Positions 53,888 to 62,687 of a stretch of 64,000 bases of DNA are shown here, one piece after another. Each line of letters opens with the position of its first letter. The first letter of the stretch is position 1. Below the pieces are notes generated by a model, which was not told where the DNA came from, searched no databases, and was given only the letters and a program-made list of their open reading frames with translations. Position numbers and translations under genes: made by a program. Source of the DNA: Pseudomonas putida W15Oct28 (lineage in GTDB: Bacteria; Pseudomonadota; Gammaproteobacteria; Pseudomonadales; Pseudomonadaceae); assembly GCF_000708715.2 (NCBI RefSeq), contig NZ_JENB01000001.1:62001-126000 (forward strand). Direction: 5' to 3'.

Positions 53888-54662
53888 ACGAGAGCGCCTG
53901 GCCAAGGAACCTGGCGCTAACCTGATGGCCTGTTTCATTCAGGTCGAACGGCTGGCACATCGCCCCCGTGGTCACCACATCACCTGCCTTCAAGGTCTGG
54001 CCGCGTTCGGCAGCATGGGCATAAAGGTGGGCCAGCGACACCAGCGGGTCGGTCGCAGCATCGCCAAACAAGCCGCGGGCGCGTAACTCGCCGTCTACGT
54101 ACACTTCAGTGGTCTCGGCCAGGTCGGCCAGCAACGGCACATTGATGCCTGCGCCGAGGTTGTTGCCCACAACCAGCGCTTCGAAGCCCACGTTGTCCGC
54201 CACGAAGCTTGGCCAGCCGACGCTCTTGCGGTCGACGAAGCGTGAACGCACCACTTCGAAGGTGACGCAAGTAGCGCGGATATCTTCGCTGGCCGGCACC
54301 CGTCCGGCTTGTGGGGGGATATCGCGGTCAAGCACGAAAGCGATCTCGCATTCGATGGTGACAGGTGTCACGGCCGGCAGCTCGATGTGCACACCATCAG
54401 CGTGGCAGCGCTTTGCTTCCAGTTGGCCAATCAGCGGCCGGGACAGGTTGGCCGCACGCATGCCTGCGGGGCTGCCGACACCCAGCTTCCACCCCGCACG
54501 CTGGCCGGCGGCGTCGGCGAAGAACTGGTCCTGGCTGTCATAGCCTTGCTTCAACGTCTCGGGCCTGAGGCTGACAGGCAGCTCCGTCAGCAGGTCACCG
54601 CTGCGCCAGTGTTGCAGCAACAAGGCCGCGGTGCGTTGGTGTACGAAGAGCGAACTGTTCAT
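53877..54662 (-). CDS. 2-keto-4-pentenoate hydratase-like protein
   Basis: A 261-residue protein of the FAH/MhpD superfamily. LPVSLRPETLKQGYDSQDQFF (near 30), GWKLGVGSPAGM (near 58), the metal-binding VTIECEIAFVLDRDIP (near 105) and DVVTTGAMCQPFDL near 230 fit hydratases of meta-cleavage pathways, which add water to 2-oxopent-4-enoate. No other pathway gene adjoins it, so its substrate is open. Its end overlaps the convergent XRE gene by 11 bases. ATG at 54662. Confidence 0.85.
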   Translation of the reverse strand: MNSSLFVHQRTAALLLQHWRSGDLLTELPVSLRPETLKQGYDSQDQFFADAAGQRAGWKLGVGSPAGMRAANLSRPLIGQLEAKRCHADGVHIELPAVTPVTIECEIAFVLDRDIPPQAGRVPASEDIRATCVTFEVVRSRFVDRKSVGWPSFVADNVGFEALVVGNNLGAGINVPLLADLAETTEVYVDGELRARGLFGDAATDPLVSLAHLYAHAAERGQTLKAGDVVTTGAMCQPFDLNETGHQVSARFLGQALSFTL

Positions 54663-54788
54663 CAAGACCTCATGGAAATGGGCGATGCCGGGCAACCGAT
54701 GCTAGGGCCTGAAATTGATAATGATAAATATATTGTGATGATACCTGGCATCACAAATTGTTATTAACCTGCCTGGTGCGATGTACCT

Positions 54789-54903
54789 GTAGGAGCGGCC
54801 TTGCGTCGCGATCGGGGCGCGCAGCGGCCCCAGGATTTCAGCAACCCATCACAGATCGCCGGGGCCGCTCTGCGGCCCGATCGCGACACAAGGCCGCTCC
54901 TAC
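54789..54903. repeat. REP inverted pair, GTAGGAGCGGCC type
   Basis: GTAGGAGCGGCCTTGCGTCGCGATCG and its reverse complement CGATCGCGACACAAGGCCGC flank a core with a GGCGCGCAGCGGCCCC stem. It separates the hydratase promoter from the end of the MFS gene. Confidence 0.87.
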
Positions 54904-54917
54904 AGATGCTGCGGTGG

Positions 54918-56261
54918 TCAGCTGTCAGTGGAAACCGGCTGCTTCAGCAGCAGTACATAAGCCATCGCCGCCACCGCCGCCACCGCAGCACTGATCAGAA
55001 ACGCCGAGGCAAACGACCCGGTCTGCTGGATGCTGAACCCGGTCACGATCGGTGCCACCGAGCCGGCCAGGTAGCCACCGAAGTTCTGGATGGAGCCAAA
55101 CGAGGCCACGCGCTGGCTGTCGACCACGGTGTTGGCGATCATCCAGGCGGTGGAGCTGGCCATGTTCACGCTGAACAGTGCGCAACACAGCAGCGCCACG
55201 CTGAGCATGAAGCCGCTGCCGAACGACAGCGGAACGGTGAATGCCGCTGCCGCGAACAACGCCGTCACCACTACCCGCTTGCGGCTGCCCAACACACTGG
55301 CGCCGTTCTTCACCAGGCGGTCGCAGATGCGCCCCGCGACAATGGTGCCCAGCGCGCCGAATACATAGGCCAGCGACACCACCCAGGCCGTCTGGTACAG
55401 GCTCAGGCCATGCTCACGCTCGAAGTAGCCCGGCAGCCAGGTCAGGTGCAGCCACAGCATGTAGATCACCCCCATGAAGCCCAGTACGGCGCCCCAGGTG
55501 CTCTTGTGGCGGAACAGCTCGGCCCAGGCCGCCAGTTGTGCCCGCAGGCTCGGCCTGGCGCTTGCCACCGGCTGTTTATGGGCCTGGGTCGCCAGCAGCC
55601 GCTCACGCTCCTCGGCAGGCAGTTCGGCCAGGTAACGCGCCTTGCTTTTGTAGAAAGCAAACCAGCAGGCGGCGACCAGGATGCCGAACACCCCGGTAAC
55701 AATGAACATGCCGCGCCAGCCCCAGGTGATCATCAGCAGCGTCAGCAACGGCGGCGCCAGGCACGGCCCGATACAGGTCGATGACAGCACGATGCCCGTC
55801 GGCGTGCCGCGCTTTTCGGCCTCGAACCACTCCGCCAGCGCTTTGGCCGCCGACGGGAACATCGGTGCCTCGCCAATCCCCAGCAGCACCCTCAGCCCGA
55901 TGAACGCGGAAAAACTGTTGATCAGGCCGGAGGCCGTCTGCGCCACCGACCAGCCCAGCAGTGCCGCACCCAGCGAGATCTTGCTGCCCAGGCGGTCGAT
56001 GATCATGCCCAGCGGCAACTGCGAGAAGGCATACGCCAGGGAAAACGCCGACAGCAAAATGCCCATCTGTGACGGCGTGATGCCCATGTCGCGCTGGATC
56101 GAGGTATTGGCGATCGACAGCGCACTGCGGTCGACGTAGTTGATGATGCCGATCACCAGCAACAGGCTGACGGTGATGACCTGGTACTTCCTGAACGGGT
56201 TCGAGCTGGCGACTGCTTCCGGCTCGCGAGCAAGCTCGGTTTGCGCAACTTTGGTATTCAT
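54918..56261 (-). CDS. MFS transporter, anion:cation symporter type
   Basis: A 447-residue 12-TM major facilitator of the ACS family (ExuT/GudP/phthalate permease-like). VGIINYVDRSALSIA-type first helix, GMIIDRLGSKISLGAALLGWS (loop 2-3 motif) and FIGLRVLLGIGEAPMFPSAAKALAEWFEAEKRGTPTG are typical; members carry organic acids such as hexuronates, glucarate or aromatic acids. It is 43 bases downstream of the Fe-ADH gene and likely co-transcribed with it. Confidence 0.9.
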   Translation of the reverse strand: MNTKVAQTELAREPEAVASSNPFRKYQVITVSLLLVIGIINYVDRSALSIANTSIQRDMGITPSQMGILLSAFSLAYAFSQLPLGMIIDRLGSKISLGAALLGWSVAQTASGLINSFSAFIGLRVLLGIGEAPMFPSAAKALAEWFEAEKRGTPTGIVLSSTCIGPCLAPPLLTLLMITWGWRGMFIVTGVFGILVAACWFAFYKSKARYLAELPAEERERLLATQAHKQPVASARPSLRAQLAAWAELFRHKSTWGAVLGFMGVIYMLWLHLTWLPGYFEREHGLSLYQTAWVVSLAYVFGALGTIVAGRICDRLVKNGASVLGSRKRVVVTALFAAAAFTVPLSFGSGFMLSVALLCCALFSVNMASSTAWMIANTVVDSQRVASFGSIQNFGGYLAGSVAPIVTGFSIQQTGSFASAFLISAAVAAVAAMAYVLLLKQPVSTDS

Positions 56262-56304
56262 GGGCGTTCACTTTTGTTGTTATTGATTGAACAGCGGGTT
56301 GGCA

Positions 56305-57447
56305 CTACATCGACGCTTCAAGCAACCCCTGGTAGTCCTCGGCAGACGCCTCACGCGGGTTGGTCCGATGGCTGTGATCGGCCAACGCGCCCTGGATTAT
56401 GCGTGGGAACTGCTCCTCGCTCACACCCAGTTCGCGCAGGCCGGTCGGCAGGCCCAGCGCGCGGGTCATGTCGCGAATGGCTTGTTCGATCTGGCTTTCA
56501 TCGGCCAGCCCCATCGCCTGGGCGATACGCGCCATCTTGTGCTCGTTCAGCACGGTTGCGGCCTTGCGGTTGAAGGTGATGACAGCAGGCAGGAAAATCG
56601 CGTTGAGGGTGCCATGGTGCAGGCGCGGGTTGATCCCGCCCAATGCATGGCTCAGGCTGTGCACGCAGCCCAGGCCCTTCTGGAAGGCCAGTGCACCTTG
56701 CAGCGAAGCGCTCATCATGTTGATACGCCCATCGAGGTTCTGCGGGTCTCGGGTAGCGCTTTCAATGAAGCGCCAGGCGCGCCACAGGCCGTCCAGGGCA
56801 ATGCCGTCGGCAGGTGGGTTGAAGGCAGACGCCATGAACGTTTCCAGGCAGTGGGCAATCGCATCCATGCCGGTGGCGGCGGTGAGTTGCGCTGGCAGGC
56901 CAAGGGTCAGCGCCGGGTCGCAAATGGCCGCCTTGGGCACCACATGGGGCGAGATCACGCCCACCTTGCGCCCGTCATCGAGAATCAGGATGGCGCCCCG
57001 CCCTACCTCGCTGCCGGTCCCGGCCGTGGTTGGCACGGCAATCACCGGTGCGGTTGCCGGCGTGATTCGCGCCAGGCCGCCCTCGATCACCGCAAAGCTT
57101 TTCAATGGCCCTTCGTGCCGGGCACACACGGCCACACCTTTGGCCAGGTCGATCGCCGAGCCGCCGCCAATGGCGATGATGCCGTCACAGCCACACTCCT
57201 TGAACATGGCCACGGCTTCGCGCACCGCGTTCTCGTTGGGGTTGGGTGGCGTACCGTCGTAGATCGGCAGTTGGGCAGCGCTGCCTGCGAAGGTGTTCAA
57301 CGCCGTATCGACGATACCGGCAGCGCGCACGCCGCGGTCGGTCACGATCAAAGGCCTGGTTATACCAATGCGCTCGCATTCGGCAGGCAACAGGGCAATG
57401 GCGCCGATTTCGAACTGAATCTGGGTGATGTAATTGATCAGGGACAT
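56305..57447 (-). CDS. Iron-containing alcohol dehydrogenase
   Basis: A 380-residue group III Fe-ADH. NAD-binding IIAIGGGSAIDLAKGVAV (near 92), VPTTAGTGSEVGRGAIL (near 138), ligand-bearing AATGMDAIAHCLETFM (near 192) and HSLSHALGGI (near 260) are intact. It is unlike ErcA at 21360 in sequence and context. With the MFS carrier and a divergent LysR gene it forms a small catabolic unit for an alcohol or hydroxy acid. A maleylacetate-reductase-like role is also possible. Confidence 0.88.
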   Translation of the reverse strand: MSLINYITQIQFEIGAIALLPAECERIGITRPLIVTDRGVRAAGIVDTALNTFAGSAAQLPIYDGTPPNPNENAVREAVAMFKECGCDGIIAIGGGSAIDLAKGVAVCARHEGPLKSFAVIEGGLARITPATAPVIAVPTTAGTGSEVGRGAILILDDGRKVGVISPHVVPKAAICDPALTLGLPAQLTAATGMDAIAHCLETFMASAFNPPADGIALDGLWRAWRFIESATRDPQNLDGRINMMSASLQGALAFQKGLGCVHSLSHALGGINPRLHHGTLNAIFLPAVITFNRKAATVLNEHKMARIAQAMGLADESQIEQAIRDMTRALGLPTGLRELGVSEEQFPRIIQGALADHSHRTNPREASAEDYQGLLEASM

Positions 57448-57544
57448 AAGGCTCAGCAGGCTCCTGGCATTGTTGTTCTGGGCGGTTTAGCCGCACTGGA
57501 TGCGACACCGTGCAGCGCCAGTATAGGAATGCGCGCCTGGCCAT

Positions 57545-57587
57545 GGTATTGAGAACAATCCATACCGGTATAACCATGAGGCATACC
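57545..57587. promoter_or_regulatory. Four ordered GGTAT/ATACC half-sites, candidate LysR operator
   Basis: GGTAT (57545-57549), ATACC (57562-57566), GGTAT (57567-57571) and ATACC (57583-57587) alternate. The two GGTATs are 22 bases apart and the two ATACCs 21 apart, two helical turns, and the middle pair makes the palindrome ATACCGGTAT. It lies just before the LysR start (57590) and about 100 bases upstream of the Fe-ADH. Confidence 0.6.
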
Positions 57588-57589
57588 AG

Positions 57590-58528
57590 ATGACCCCATC
57601 ACTCAATTCGATCATGTCCAGGCTGCACGCCCGTCACCTGCGCCTGCTCATCGAACTGGACGAGCACCGCTCGCTGCTGGGTGCAGCAAGCAGCGTCGGG
57701 CTTACCCAGCCCGGTGCCAGCAAGGCGCTGCAGGAAATCGAAACCACCTTCGGCACGGTGCTGTTCAACCGCACCAATCGCGGGCTGGAGCCAACAGCCG
57801 CCGGGCACTGCGCCATCCGCTACGCGCGCGTGGTACAGACCGATATTGCCAACCTGCGCCATGACCTGGATGCAATCCTGCGCGGTGTGGGCGGCCGGCT
57901 GGCAGTGGGCGCCATCATGGGCGCCGTGCCACTGCTGATGCGGGCCGTGTCGCAGCTGGCCAGTATCCAGCCGCAGATGTCGTTCGAGATCATCGAAGAC
58001 ACCAGCCAGTCGCTGCTGGCACAGATCGAAAGCGGCCGGCTGGACATTGCCCTGTGCCGCACCAGCGTCAGCAACACGCCGCAGCTGTTTGCCAGCACCT
58101 TTGTCCAGGATGAGACGCTGGCGGTCATCGCCAATGTCGACCACCCGCTCAAACACGCACAAACCGTGAGCCTTGCCGAGCTGGCCGAGAGCCGCTGGAT
58201 CGTGTACCGGGCCAACATGCCGATGCGCGTGCAACTGGAGCGCGAGTTCCACGACGCCGGGCTGCGCTTCCCACTGCACCTGGTTGAAACCACCTCGATC
58301 CTGGCCACCTTGTCGCTGCTGCAAGACCGCCCCGACTTCGTGGCGCTGGTGTCGATCGACGTGGCCCGGCAATGCGCGATGAACCAGCAAGTGTGCATGC
58401 TACCCCTGGCCATGGGCTCGGTCAGCGACCCCTACGAGCTGGTCACGCGCAAAGGCAGCCAGACGACACCGGCCATGGACACACTCAGCGAACTGCTGTT
58501 GCAGGGCCGACAGCAGAGCAACAGTTAG
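57590..58528 (+). CDS. LysR-type regulator
   Basis: A 312-residue LysR regulator of the GbpR/CbbR-like branch: the HTH (about 10-70) has RHLRLLIELDEHRSLLGAASSVGLTQPGASKALQEIETTFGTVLFNRTNRGLEPTAAG. The effector domain holds IMGAVPLLMRAV and the DIALCRTSV strand. It is divergent from the Fe-ADH/MFS pair and likely controls it from the half-sites at its 5' end. Effector unknown. Confidence 0.9.
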   Translation: MTPSLNSIMSRLHARHLRLLIELDEHRSLLGAASSVGLTQPGASKALQEIETTFGTVLFNRTNRGLEPTAAGHCAIRYARVVQTDIANLRHDLDAILRGVGGRLAVGAIMGAVPLLMRAVSQLASIQPQMSFEIIEDTSQSLLAQIESGRLDIALCRTSVSNTPQLFASTFVQDETLAVIANVDHPLKHAQTVSLAELAESRWIVYRANMPMRVQLEREFHDAGLRFPLHLVETTSILATLSLLQDRPDFVALVSIDVARQCAMNQQVCMLPLAMGSVSDPYELVTRKGSQTTPAMDTLSELLLQGRQQSNS

Positions 58529-58594
58529 TCGCATTTTAAGGCAGGAACAGCCCGAAACAGGTATCTAAAAGCCCGATTTCATTGGGCTTGAACG

Positions 58595-58613
58595 TTGGCA
58601 CAGCAGCTGCAAT
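58595..58613 (+). promoter_or_regulatory. Sigma54-type promoter upstream of the SfnB-like gene
   Basis: TTGGCACAGCAGCTGCAA matches the -24/-12 consensus (TTGGCACG-N4-TTGCW) with GG and GC exactly 10 bases apart. The start site would lie near 58622, between the promoter and the ATG at 58645. P. putida sfn genes for sulfur acquisition are known to need sigma54 and the activator SfnR. Confidence 0.7.
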
Positions 58614-58644
58614 GCAAGGTCATCCGACTGCACACGAGCTGCTC

Positions 58645-59868
58645 ATGCCTGACCTGACCGTATCTGCCACCTACGATATCCGCCCACCGGCGGCACACAT
58701 CATTCGCGACGACGCCGAAGCGTTGGCCGTCGCTCATCAAGTCGCCGGGCTGCTACGCGAGGGCGCCGCCGAACGCGACCGCAACCGCGAAGTACCCGCC
58801 GACATCGTCGACGCGTTTTCCAACAGCGGGCTGTGGGGCATCACCGTGCCACGGGCCTATGGCGGCGCCGAGGTTTCATTCGCCACCCTCGCCCGGGTGA
58901 TCGCCATCGTCTCCGCCGCCGACCCTTCGCTTGGGCAGATTCCGCAAAACCACTACTGCCTGCTCGAAGACATCCGCCTGCAAGGCACCGCGCAACAGCA
59001 ACGCTATTTCTACGACCTGGTACTGCAAGGCCATCGCTTTGCCAATGCCCTGTCGGAAACCGGCGGCAAGACCGTGCAGGACATTCGCACGCGCCTGGTC
59101 GCCGAAGGTGACGGCTATCGCATCGACGGGCGCAAGGGCTACTGCACCGGCTCGTTGTACGCCCACTGGCTCGGCGTGCTGGCACTGGACGAGCAGGACC
59201 GTGCCCAGCTGGCCTTCGTCCAGCGCGGCAGCGCCGGGCTGGTGATTGTCGACGACTGGAGCAGCATGGGCCAGCGCACCACCTCCAGCGGCACGGTGCT
59301 GCTCGACGGCCTGCGGGTGCCGGCGTTCAACCTGTTCCCCAGCTACCGCTCCTACGAAAGCCCGACCCTGGCCGGCCCTTTCGCCCAGTTGACCACCGCT
59401 GCCATCGACGCCGGCATCGGCCGCGCAGCGCTGGACGACACCATTGCCTTCGTGCGCGAGCATGCCCGGCCGTGGATCGACGCCCAGGTCGACAAGGCCA
59501 GCGAAGACCCGTTGACCATCATCCAGGTCGGCTCGCTGGAAATTCGCCAAGAAGCCGCCGAGGCACTGCTCGAACGCGCAGGCCAGGCCCTGGATGCGGC
59601 CAGGCCCGCACCGAACGAAGAAAACGTGGCCCAAGCGTCGATTGCGGTGGCCAAGGCCAAGGTACTGACCACCGAGGCCGCCATCGAGGCCAGCAACCGC
59701 CTGTTCGAACTGGGCGGCACACGCTCGTCGCTGACCCGCCACAACTTCGACCGCCACTGGCGCAACGCCCGCGTGCACACCCTGCACGACCCGGTGCGCT
59801 GGAAGTACCACCTGGTCGGCAACTGGGCACTGAACGGCATCAAGCCGCCTCGCCACGACTGGAACTGA
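58645..59868 (+). CDS. sfnB: Acyl-CoA-dehydrogenase-fold flavoprotein, SfnB-like
   Basis: A 407-residue flavin-dependent oxidoreductase of the SfnB/DszC branch. N-terminal helical domain (about 20-125), beta domain with HRFANALSETGGKTVQDI and TRLVAEGDGYRIDGRKGYCTGS (about 125-235), C-terminal helical domain ending ELGGTRSSLTRHNFDRHWRNARVHTLHDPVRWKYHLVG. This branch oxidises small organosulfur compounds under sulfate limitation. ATG at 58645 lies downstream of the sigma54 promoter; earlier in-frame starts would be upstream of transcription. An ABC importer follows after 9 bases. Confidence 0.87.
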   Translation: MPDLTVSATYDIRPPAAHIIRDDAEALAVAHQVAGLLREGAAERDRNREVPADIVDAFSNSGLWGITVPRAYGGAEVSFATLARVIAIVSAADPSLGQIPQNHYCLLEDIRLQGTAQQQRYFYDLVLQGHRFANALSETGGKTVQDIRTRLVAEGDGYRIDGRKGYCTGSLYAHWLGVLALDEQDRAQLAFVQRGSAGLVIVDDWSSMGQRTTSSGTVLLDGLRVPAFNLFPSYRSYESPTLAGPFAQLTTAAIDAGIGRAALDDTIAFVREHARPWIDAQVDKASEDPLTIIQVGSLEIRQEAAEALLERAGQALDAARPAPNEENVAQASIAVAKAKVLTTEAAIEASNRLFELGGTRSSLTRHNFDRHWRNARVHTLHDPVRWKYHLVGNWALNGIKPPRHDWN

Positions 59869-59877
59869 GGCACGCCA

Positions 59878-60543
59878 ATGAACGACCTGCTGACCAACGT
59901 CGACTGGGTAGAAATCGCCCAGGCCTGCCTGGAAACCCTGAGCATGCTGGGCGCCGCGCTGGGCTTTACCGTGCTGCTCGGCCTGCCCCTTGGCGTGCTG
60001 CTGTACCTGACCGGGCAGCGCCAGTTGCTGGCGCACGGCCCGCTGTACCGAAGCCTGTCGGTGGTGGTCAACGTGCTGCGCTCGCTGCCGTTCATCATCC
60101 TGCTGATCGTGCTGATTCCGCTGACCACCCTGTTGACCGGCACCTCGCTGGGGGTGAAAGGTACCATCCCGCCGCTGGTGGTCGGCTGCACGCCGTTCTT
60201 TGCGCGGCTGGTAGAAACCGCCCTGCGCGAAGTGGACCGCGGCCTGGTCGAGGCCAGCCAGGCCATGGGCGGCAGCATCGCGCAGATCATCCGCTACACC
60301 CTGCTGCCCGAAGCACGCACCGGGCTGATTGCAGCGGTCACCGTCACCGCCATCGTGCTGGTCGACTACACCGCCATGGCCGGGGTGATCGGCGGCGGCG
60401 GCCTGGGCGACCTGGCGATCCGCTTCGGCTACCAACGCTTTCAGACCGATGTGATGGTGGTCACCGTGCTGCTGCTGATCCTGCTGGTGCAGGCGCTGCA
60501 GATGAGCGGTGACCGCCTGGTAAGGCATTTCACCCGCCGCTGA
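59878..60543 (+). CDS. MetI-type ABC permease
   Basis: A 221-residue permease with five membrane segments. LETLSMLGAALGFTVLLGLPLGVLLYLTG opens it, VNVLRSLPFIILLIVLIPLT is the MetI mark, and EASQAMGGSIAQIIRYTLLPEARTGLIAA is the ATPase-contact loop. MetI-type systems carry methionine and related sulfur compounds. With the SfnB-like gene upstream and a sigma54 promoter, an organosulfur substrate is more likely than methionine itself. Confidence 0.9.
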   Translation: MNDLLTNVDWVEIAQACLETLSMLGAALGFTVLLGLPLGVLLYLTGQRQLLAHGPLYRSLSVVVNVLRSLPFIILLIVLIPLTTLLTGTSLGVKGTIPPLVVGCTPFFARLVETALREVDRGLVEASQAMGGSIAQIIRYTLLPEARTGLIAAVTVTAIVLVDYTAMAGVIGGGGLGDLAIRFGYQRFQTDVMVVTVLLLILLVQALQMSGDRLVRHFTRR

Positions 60544-60569
60544 GCCCTAACTCTTCTCAGGTACCGACC

Positions 60570-61340
60570 ATGAAAAAGACCCTCACCGCCCTCGCCGCTT
60601 TCCTCGCCTTCAGTGCCCAGGCCGCCGAACACCTGGTGGTCGGCGCCACGCCGGTGCCGCACGCGGAAATCCTCGAATTCGTCAAACCGGCCCTGGCCAA
60701 GCAAGGGGTCGACCTGGACATCAAGGTGTTCAACGACTTCATCCAGCCCAACCTGCAACTGGCGCAGAAGAACCTGGACGCCAACTATTACCAGTACCGG
60801 CCGTTCCTCAACGATTTCAACAAGACCCGGCACACCGACCTGGTGCCAGTGGTGGGCGTGCACATCGAACCGTTCGGCGCCTACTCGGCCAAGTACAAGC
60901 ACCTGGCAGAGCTGCCCGAAGGCGCCAGCGTCGCCATCCCCAACGACCCGGTCAACACTGGCCGTGCCCTGGTGCTGTTGGCCGAGGCCGGCCTGCTCAA
61001 GCTGAAGGACCCGGCCAACCCACAGTCCACCCAGCGCGACATTACCGACAACCCCCGCCACCTGAAAATCCGCGAGCTGGAGGGCGCCATGCTGGCGCGC
61101 TCGGTGAAACAGGTCGACCTCGCCTTCGTCTTCGCCAATTACGCCCTTGAGGCCGGCATCGATACCAACAGCGCGCTGATCGTGGAAAAAGGCAAGGACC
61201 TGTACGTGGAGTACCTGGTTGCCCGCCCCGACAACCTGCAGGACCCTGGCATCCAGAAGCTCGCCCAGGCACTCAACTCGCCTGAAGTGCGCAACTTCAT
61301 CCTGACCCGCTACAAAGGCCAGATCGCCCCTGGCTTCTGA
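60570..61340 (+). CDS. MetQ/NlpA-type periplasmic binding protein
   Basis: A 256-residue binding protein; signal peptide about 1-18 (ending AFSAQA), with no lipobox Cys, so it is soluble rather than a lipoprotein as in many MetQ proteins. LVVGATPVPHAEILEFVKPALAKQGVDLDIKVFNDFIQPN (about 22-62) and the LDANYYQYRPFLNDF segment are standard. It lies 26 bases after the permease gene. Confidence 0.9.
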   Translation: MKKTLTALAAFLAFSAQAAEHLVVGATPVPHAEILEFVKPALAKQGVDLDIKVFNDFIQPNLQLAQKNLDANYYQYRPFLNDFNKTRHTDLVPVVGVHIEPFGAYSAKYKHLAELPEGASVAIPNDPVNTGRALVLLAEAGLLKLKDPANPQSTQRDITDNPRHLKIRELEGAMLARSVKQVDLAFVFANYALEAGIDTNSALIVEKGKDLYVEYLVARPDNLQDPGIQKLAQALNSPEVRNFILTRYKGQIAPGF

Positions 61341-61381
61341 CCCCTGCCGCCCTCTGGTGACGGAGGGCATGGAACCCGAAC

Positions 61382-62395
61382 ATGAGCCGTTACCAGCAGC
61401 AAATCCAGCCAACCGATGCCCAGCTGTGCCTGCGTGGCATCCACAAACTCTACGGCGCGGTCAGTGCGCTCGACGACATCGACCTGCAGGTACGCCGTGG
61501 CGAGGTGTTCGGCATCATCGGCCGCAGCGGTGCGGGCAAGTCCTCGCTGCTGCGCCTGCTCAATCGCCTGGAAGCCCCCAGCGCCGGCCAGGTACTGATC
61601 GACGGCCAGGACATCGCCGGGCTGCACGGCAAGCCCTTGCACGCGCTGCGGCGCAAGGTGGCGATGATCTTCCAGCACTTCAACCTGCTGGCCAACAGCA
61701 CGGTGGCCGAGAACATCGAGTTGCCGATGCGCATGGCCGGGGTGCCGCAACAGCAGCGTAGCGCCCGGGTGGACGAGCTGTTGCGCCTGGTCGGCCTGGC
61801 CGGCCGTGGCGGCGCTTACCCCGCGCAACTGTCCGGTGGCCAGAAGCAGCGCGTCGGCATTGCCCGGGCGCTGGTGCTGGAGCCACAGATTCTGCTGTGC
61901 GACGAAGCCACGTCGGCGCTGGACCCGGAAAGCACCCAGGCGATCCTCGACCTGCTGCGCAGCATCAACCAGCGGCTGGGCCTGACCATTGTTCTGATCA
62001 CCCACGAAATGCAAGTAATCCGCGACCTGTGCGACCGTGTAGCCGTATTGGAACAAGGCCGCATCGTCGAGACCGGCGCGGTGTGGGAAGTGTTCGGCAA
62101 CCCCCGGCACGCCGTCAGCCGCATCCTGCTCAGCGAGGCCACGCCAGCAGCGCAGGCCAGTACTGCCGGCAATCGCTACCTCGACTTGCACTACACCGGC
62201 GGCAAAGGGCTAACGCCAGACCTGGCAGCCATCGGTGCCGCGCTGGGCGATGGGGTGAGCCTGTTCTCGGGCTCGATCGCGCCGATTCAAGGGCGGTTTC
62301 TTGGGCAACTGCGCCTGGCCATCGCCAGTGCGACGCCGGACGACGAGCTGTTGCATCAGGCCAGGCTGCTGGCAGACCGTGCCGAGTGGGTATGA
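61382..62395 (+). CDS. MetN-type ABC ATPase
   Basis: A 337-residue ATPase. Walker A GRSGAGKSSLLR (near 48), signature QLSGGQKQRVGIARAL (near 150), Walker B LLCDEATSALDPES and switch His in ITHEMQVI are intact, and a C-terminal NIL domain (about 265-337) carries GDGVSLFSGSIAPIQGRFLGQL. The NIL domain senses methionine in MetN and blocks transport when sulfur is plentiful. Order here is I-Q-N. Confidence 0.91.
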   Translation: MSRYQQQIQPTDAQLCLRGIHKLYGAVSALDDIDLQVRRGEVFGIIGRSGAGKSSLLRLLNRLEAPSAGQVLIDGQDIAGLHGKPLHALRRKVAMIFQHFNLLANSTVAENIELPMRMAGVPQQQRSARVDELLRLVGLAGRGGAYPAQLSGGQKQRVGIARALVLEPQILLCDEATSALDPESTQAILDLLRSINQRLGLTIVLITHEMQVIRDLCDRVAVLEQGRIVETGAVWEVFGNPRHAVSRILLSEATPAAQASTAGNRYLDLHYTGGKGLTPDLAAIGAALGDGVSLFSGSIAPIQGRFLGQLRLAIASATPDDELLHQARLLADRAEWV

Positions 62396-62687
62396 ATCAA
62401 ACATTAACCTCAAGACATTCACAGTTCCAGGTAGGAGGCAGCCCGAGCACAGGGTATTACTGCTACACCGGCAGCTCGGTGGTCAGCTTGATCTTTTCGA
62501 TCGGCACTTCGGTCTGTTGCCGGCATGATCTGCCGCTGCACCTGCACTCCATTGACCCAAATCAAGCCCCCGCGCCGGGTTCGCGCGAGGATGGCTGCAA
62601 GCAAGGAATGACTCAAGCACCGCCAGGCGCACAGCGCTAGGGGTTCACCCCAGATCACTGTGCGCGGCCTTGGACAAGGAGCCCCAC
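62396..62687. other. Intergenic region before the universal stress protein gene
   Basis: About 290 bases. A 29-codon minus-strand frame at 62463-62552 starts MECRCSGRSC and ends KIKLTTELPV; its ribosome binding site is poor. No clear terminator is seen after the ABC ATPase. Nothing else is supported. Confidence 0.4.

Noticed and set aside
4649..54903. Repeated palindromic units as a CRISPR array
   Set aside because: The units are dispersed singly between genes as inverted pairs, with no regular spacers or cas genes; they are REP sequences.
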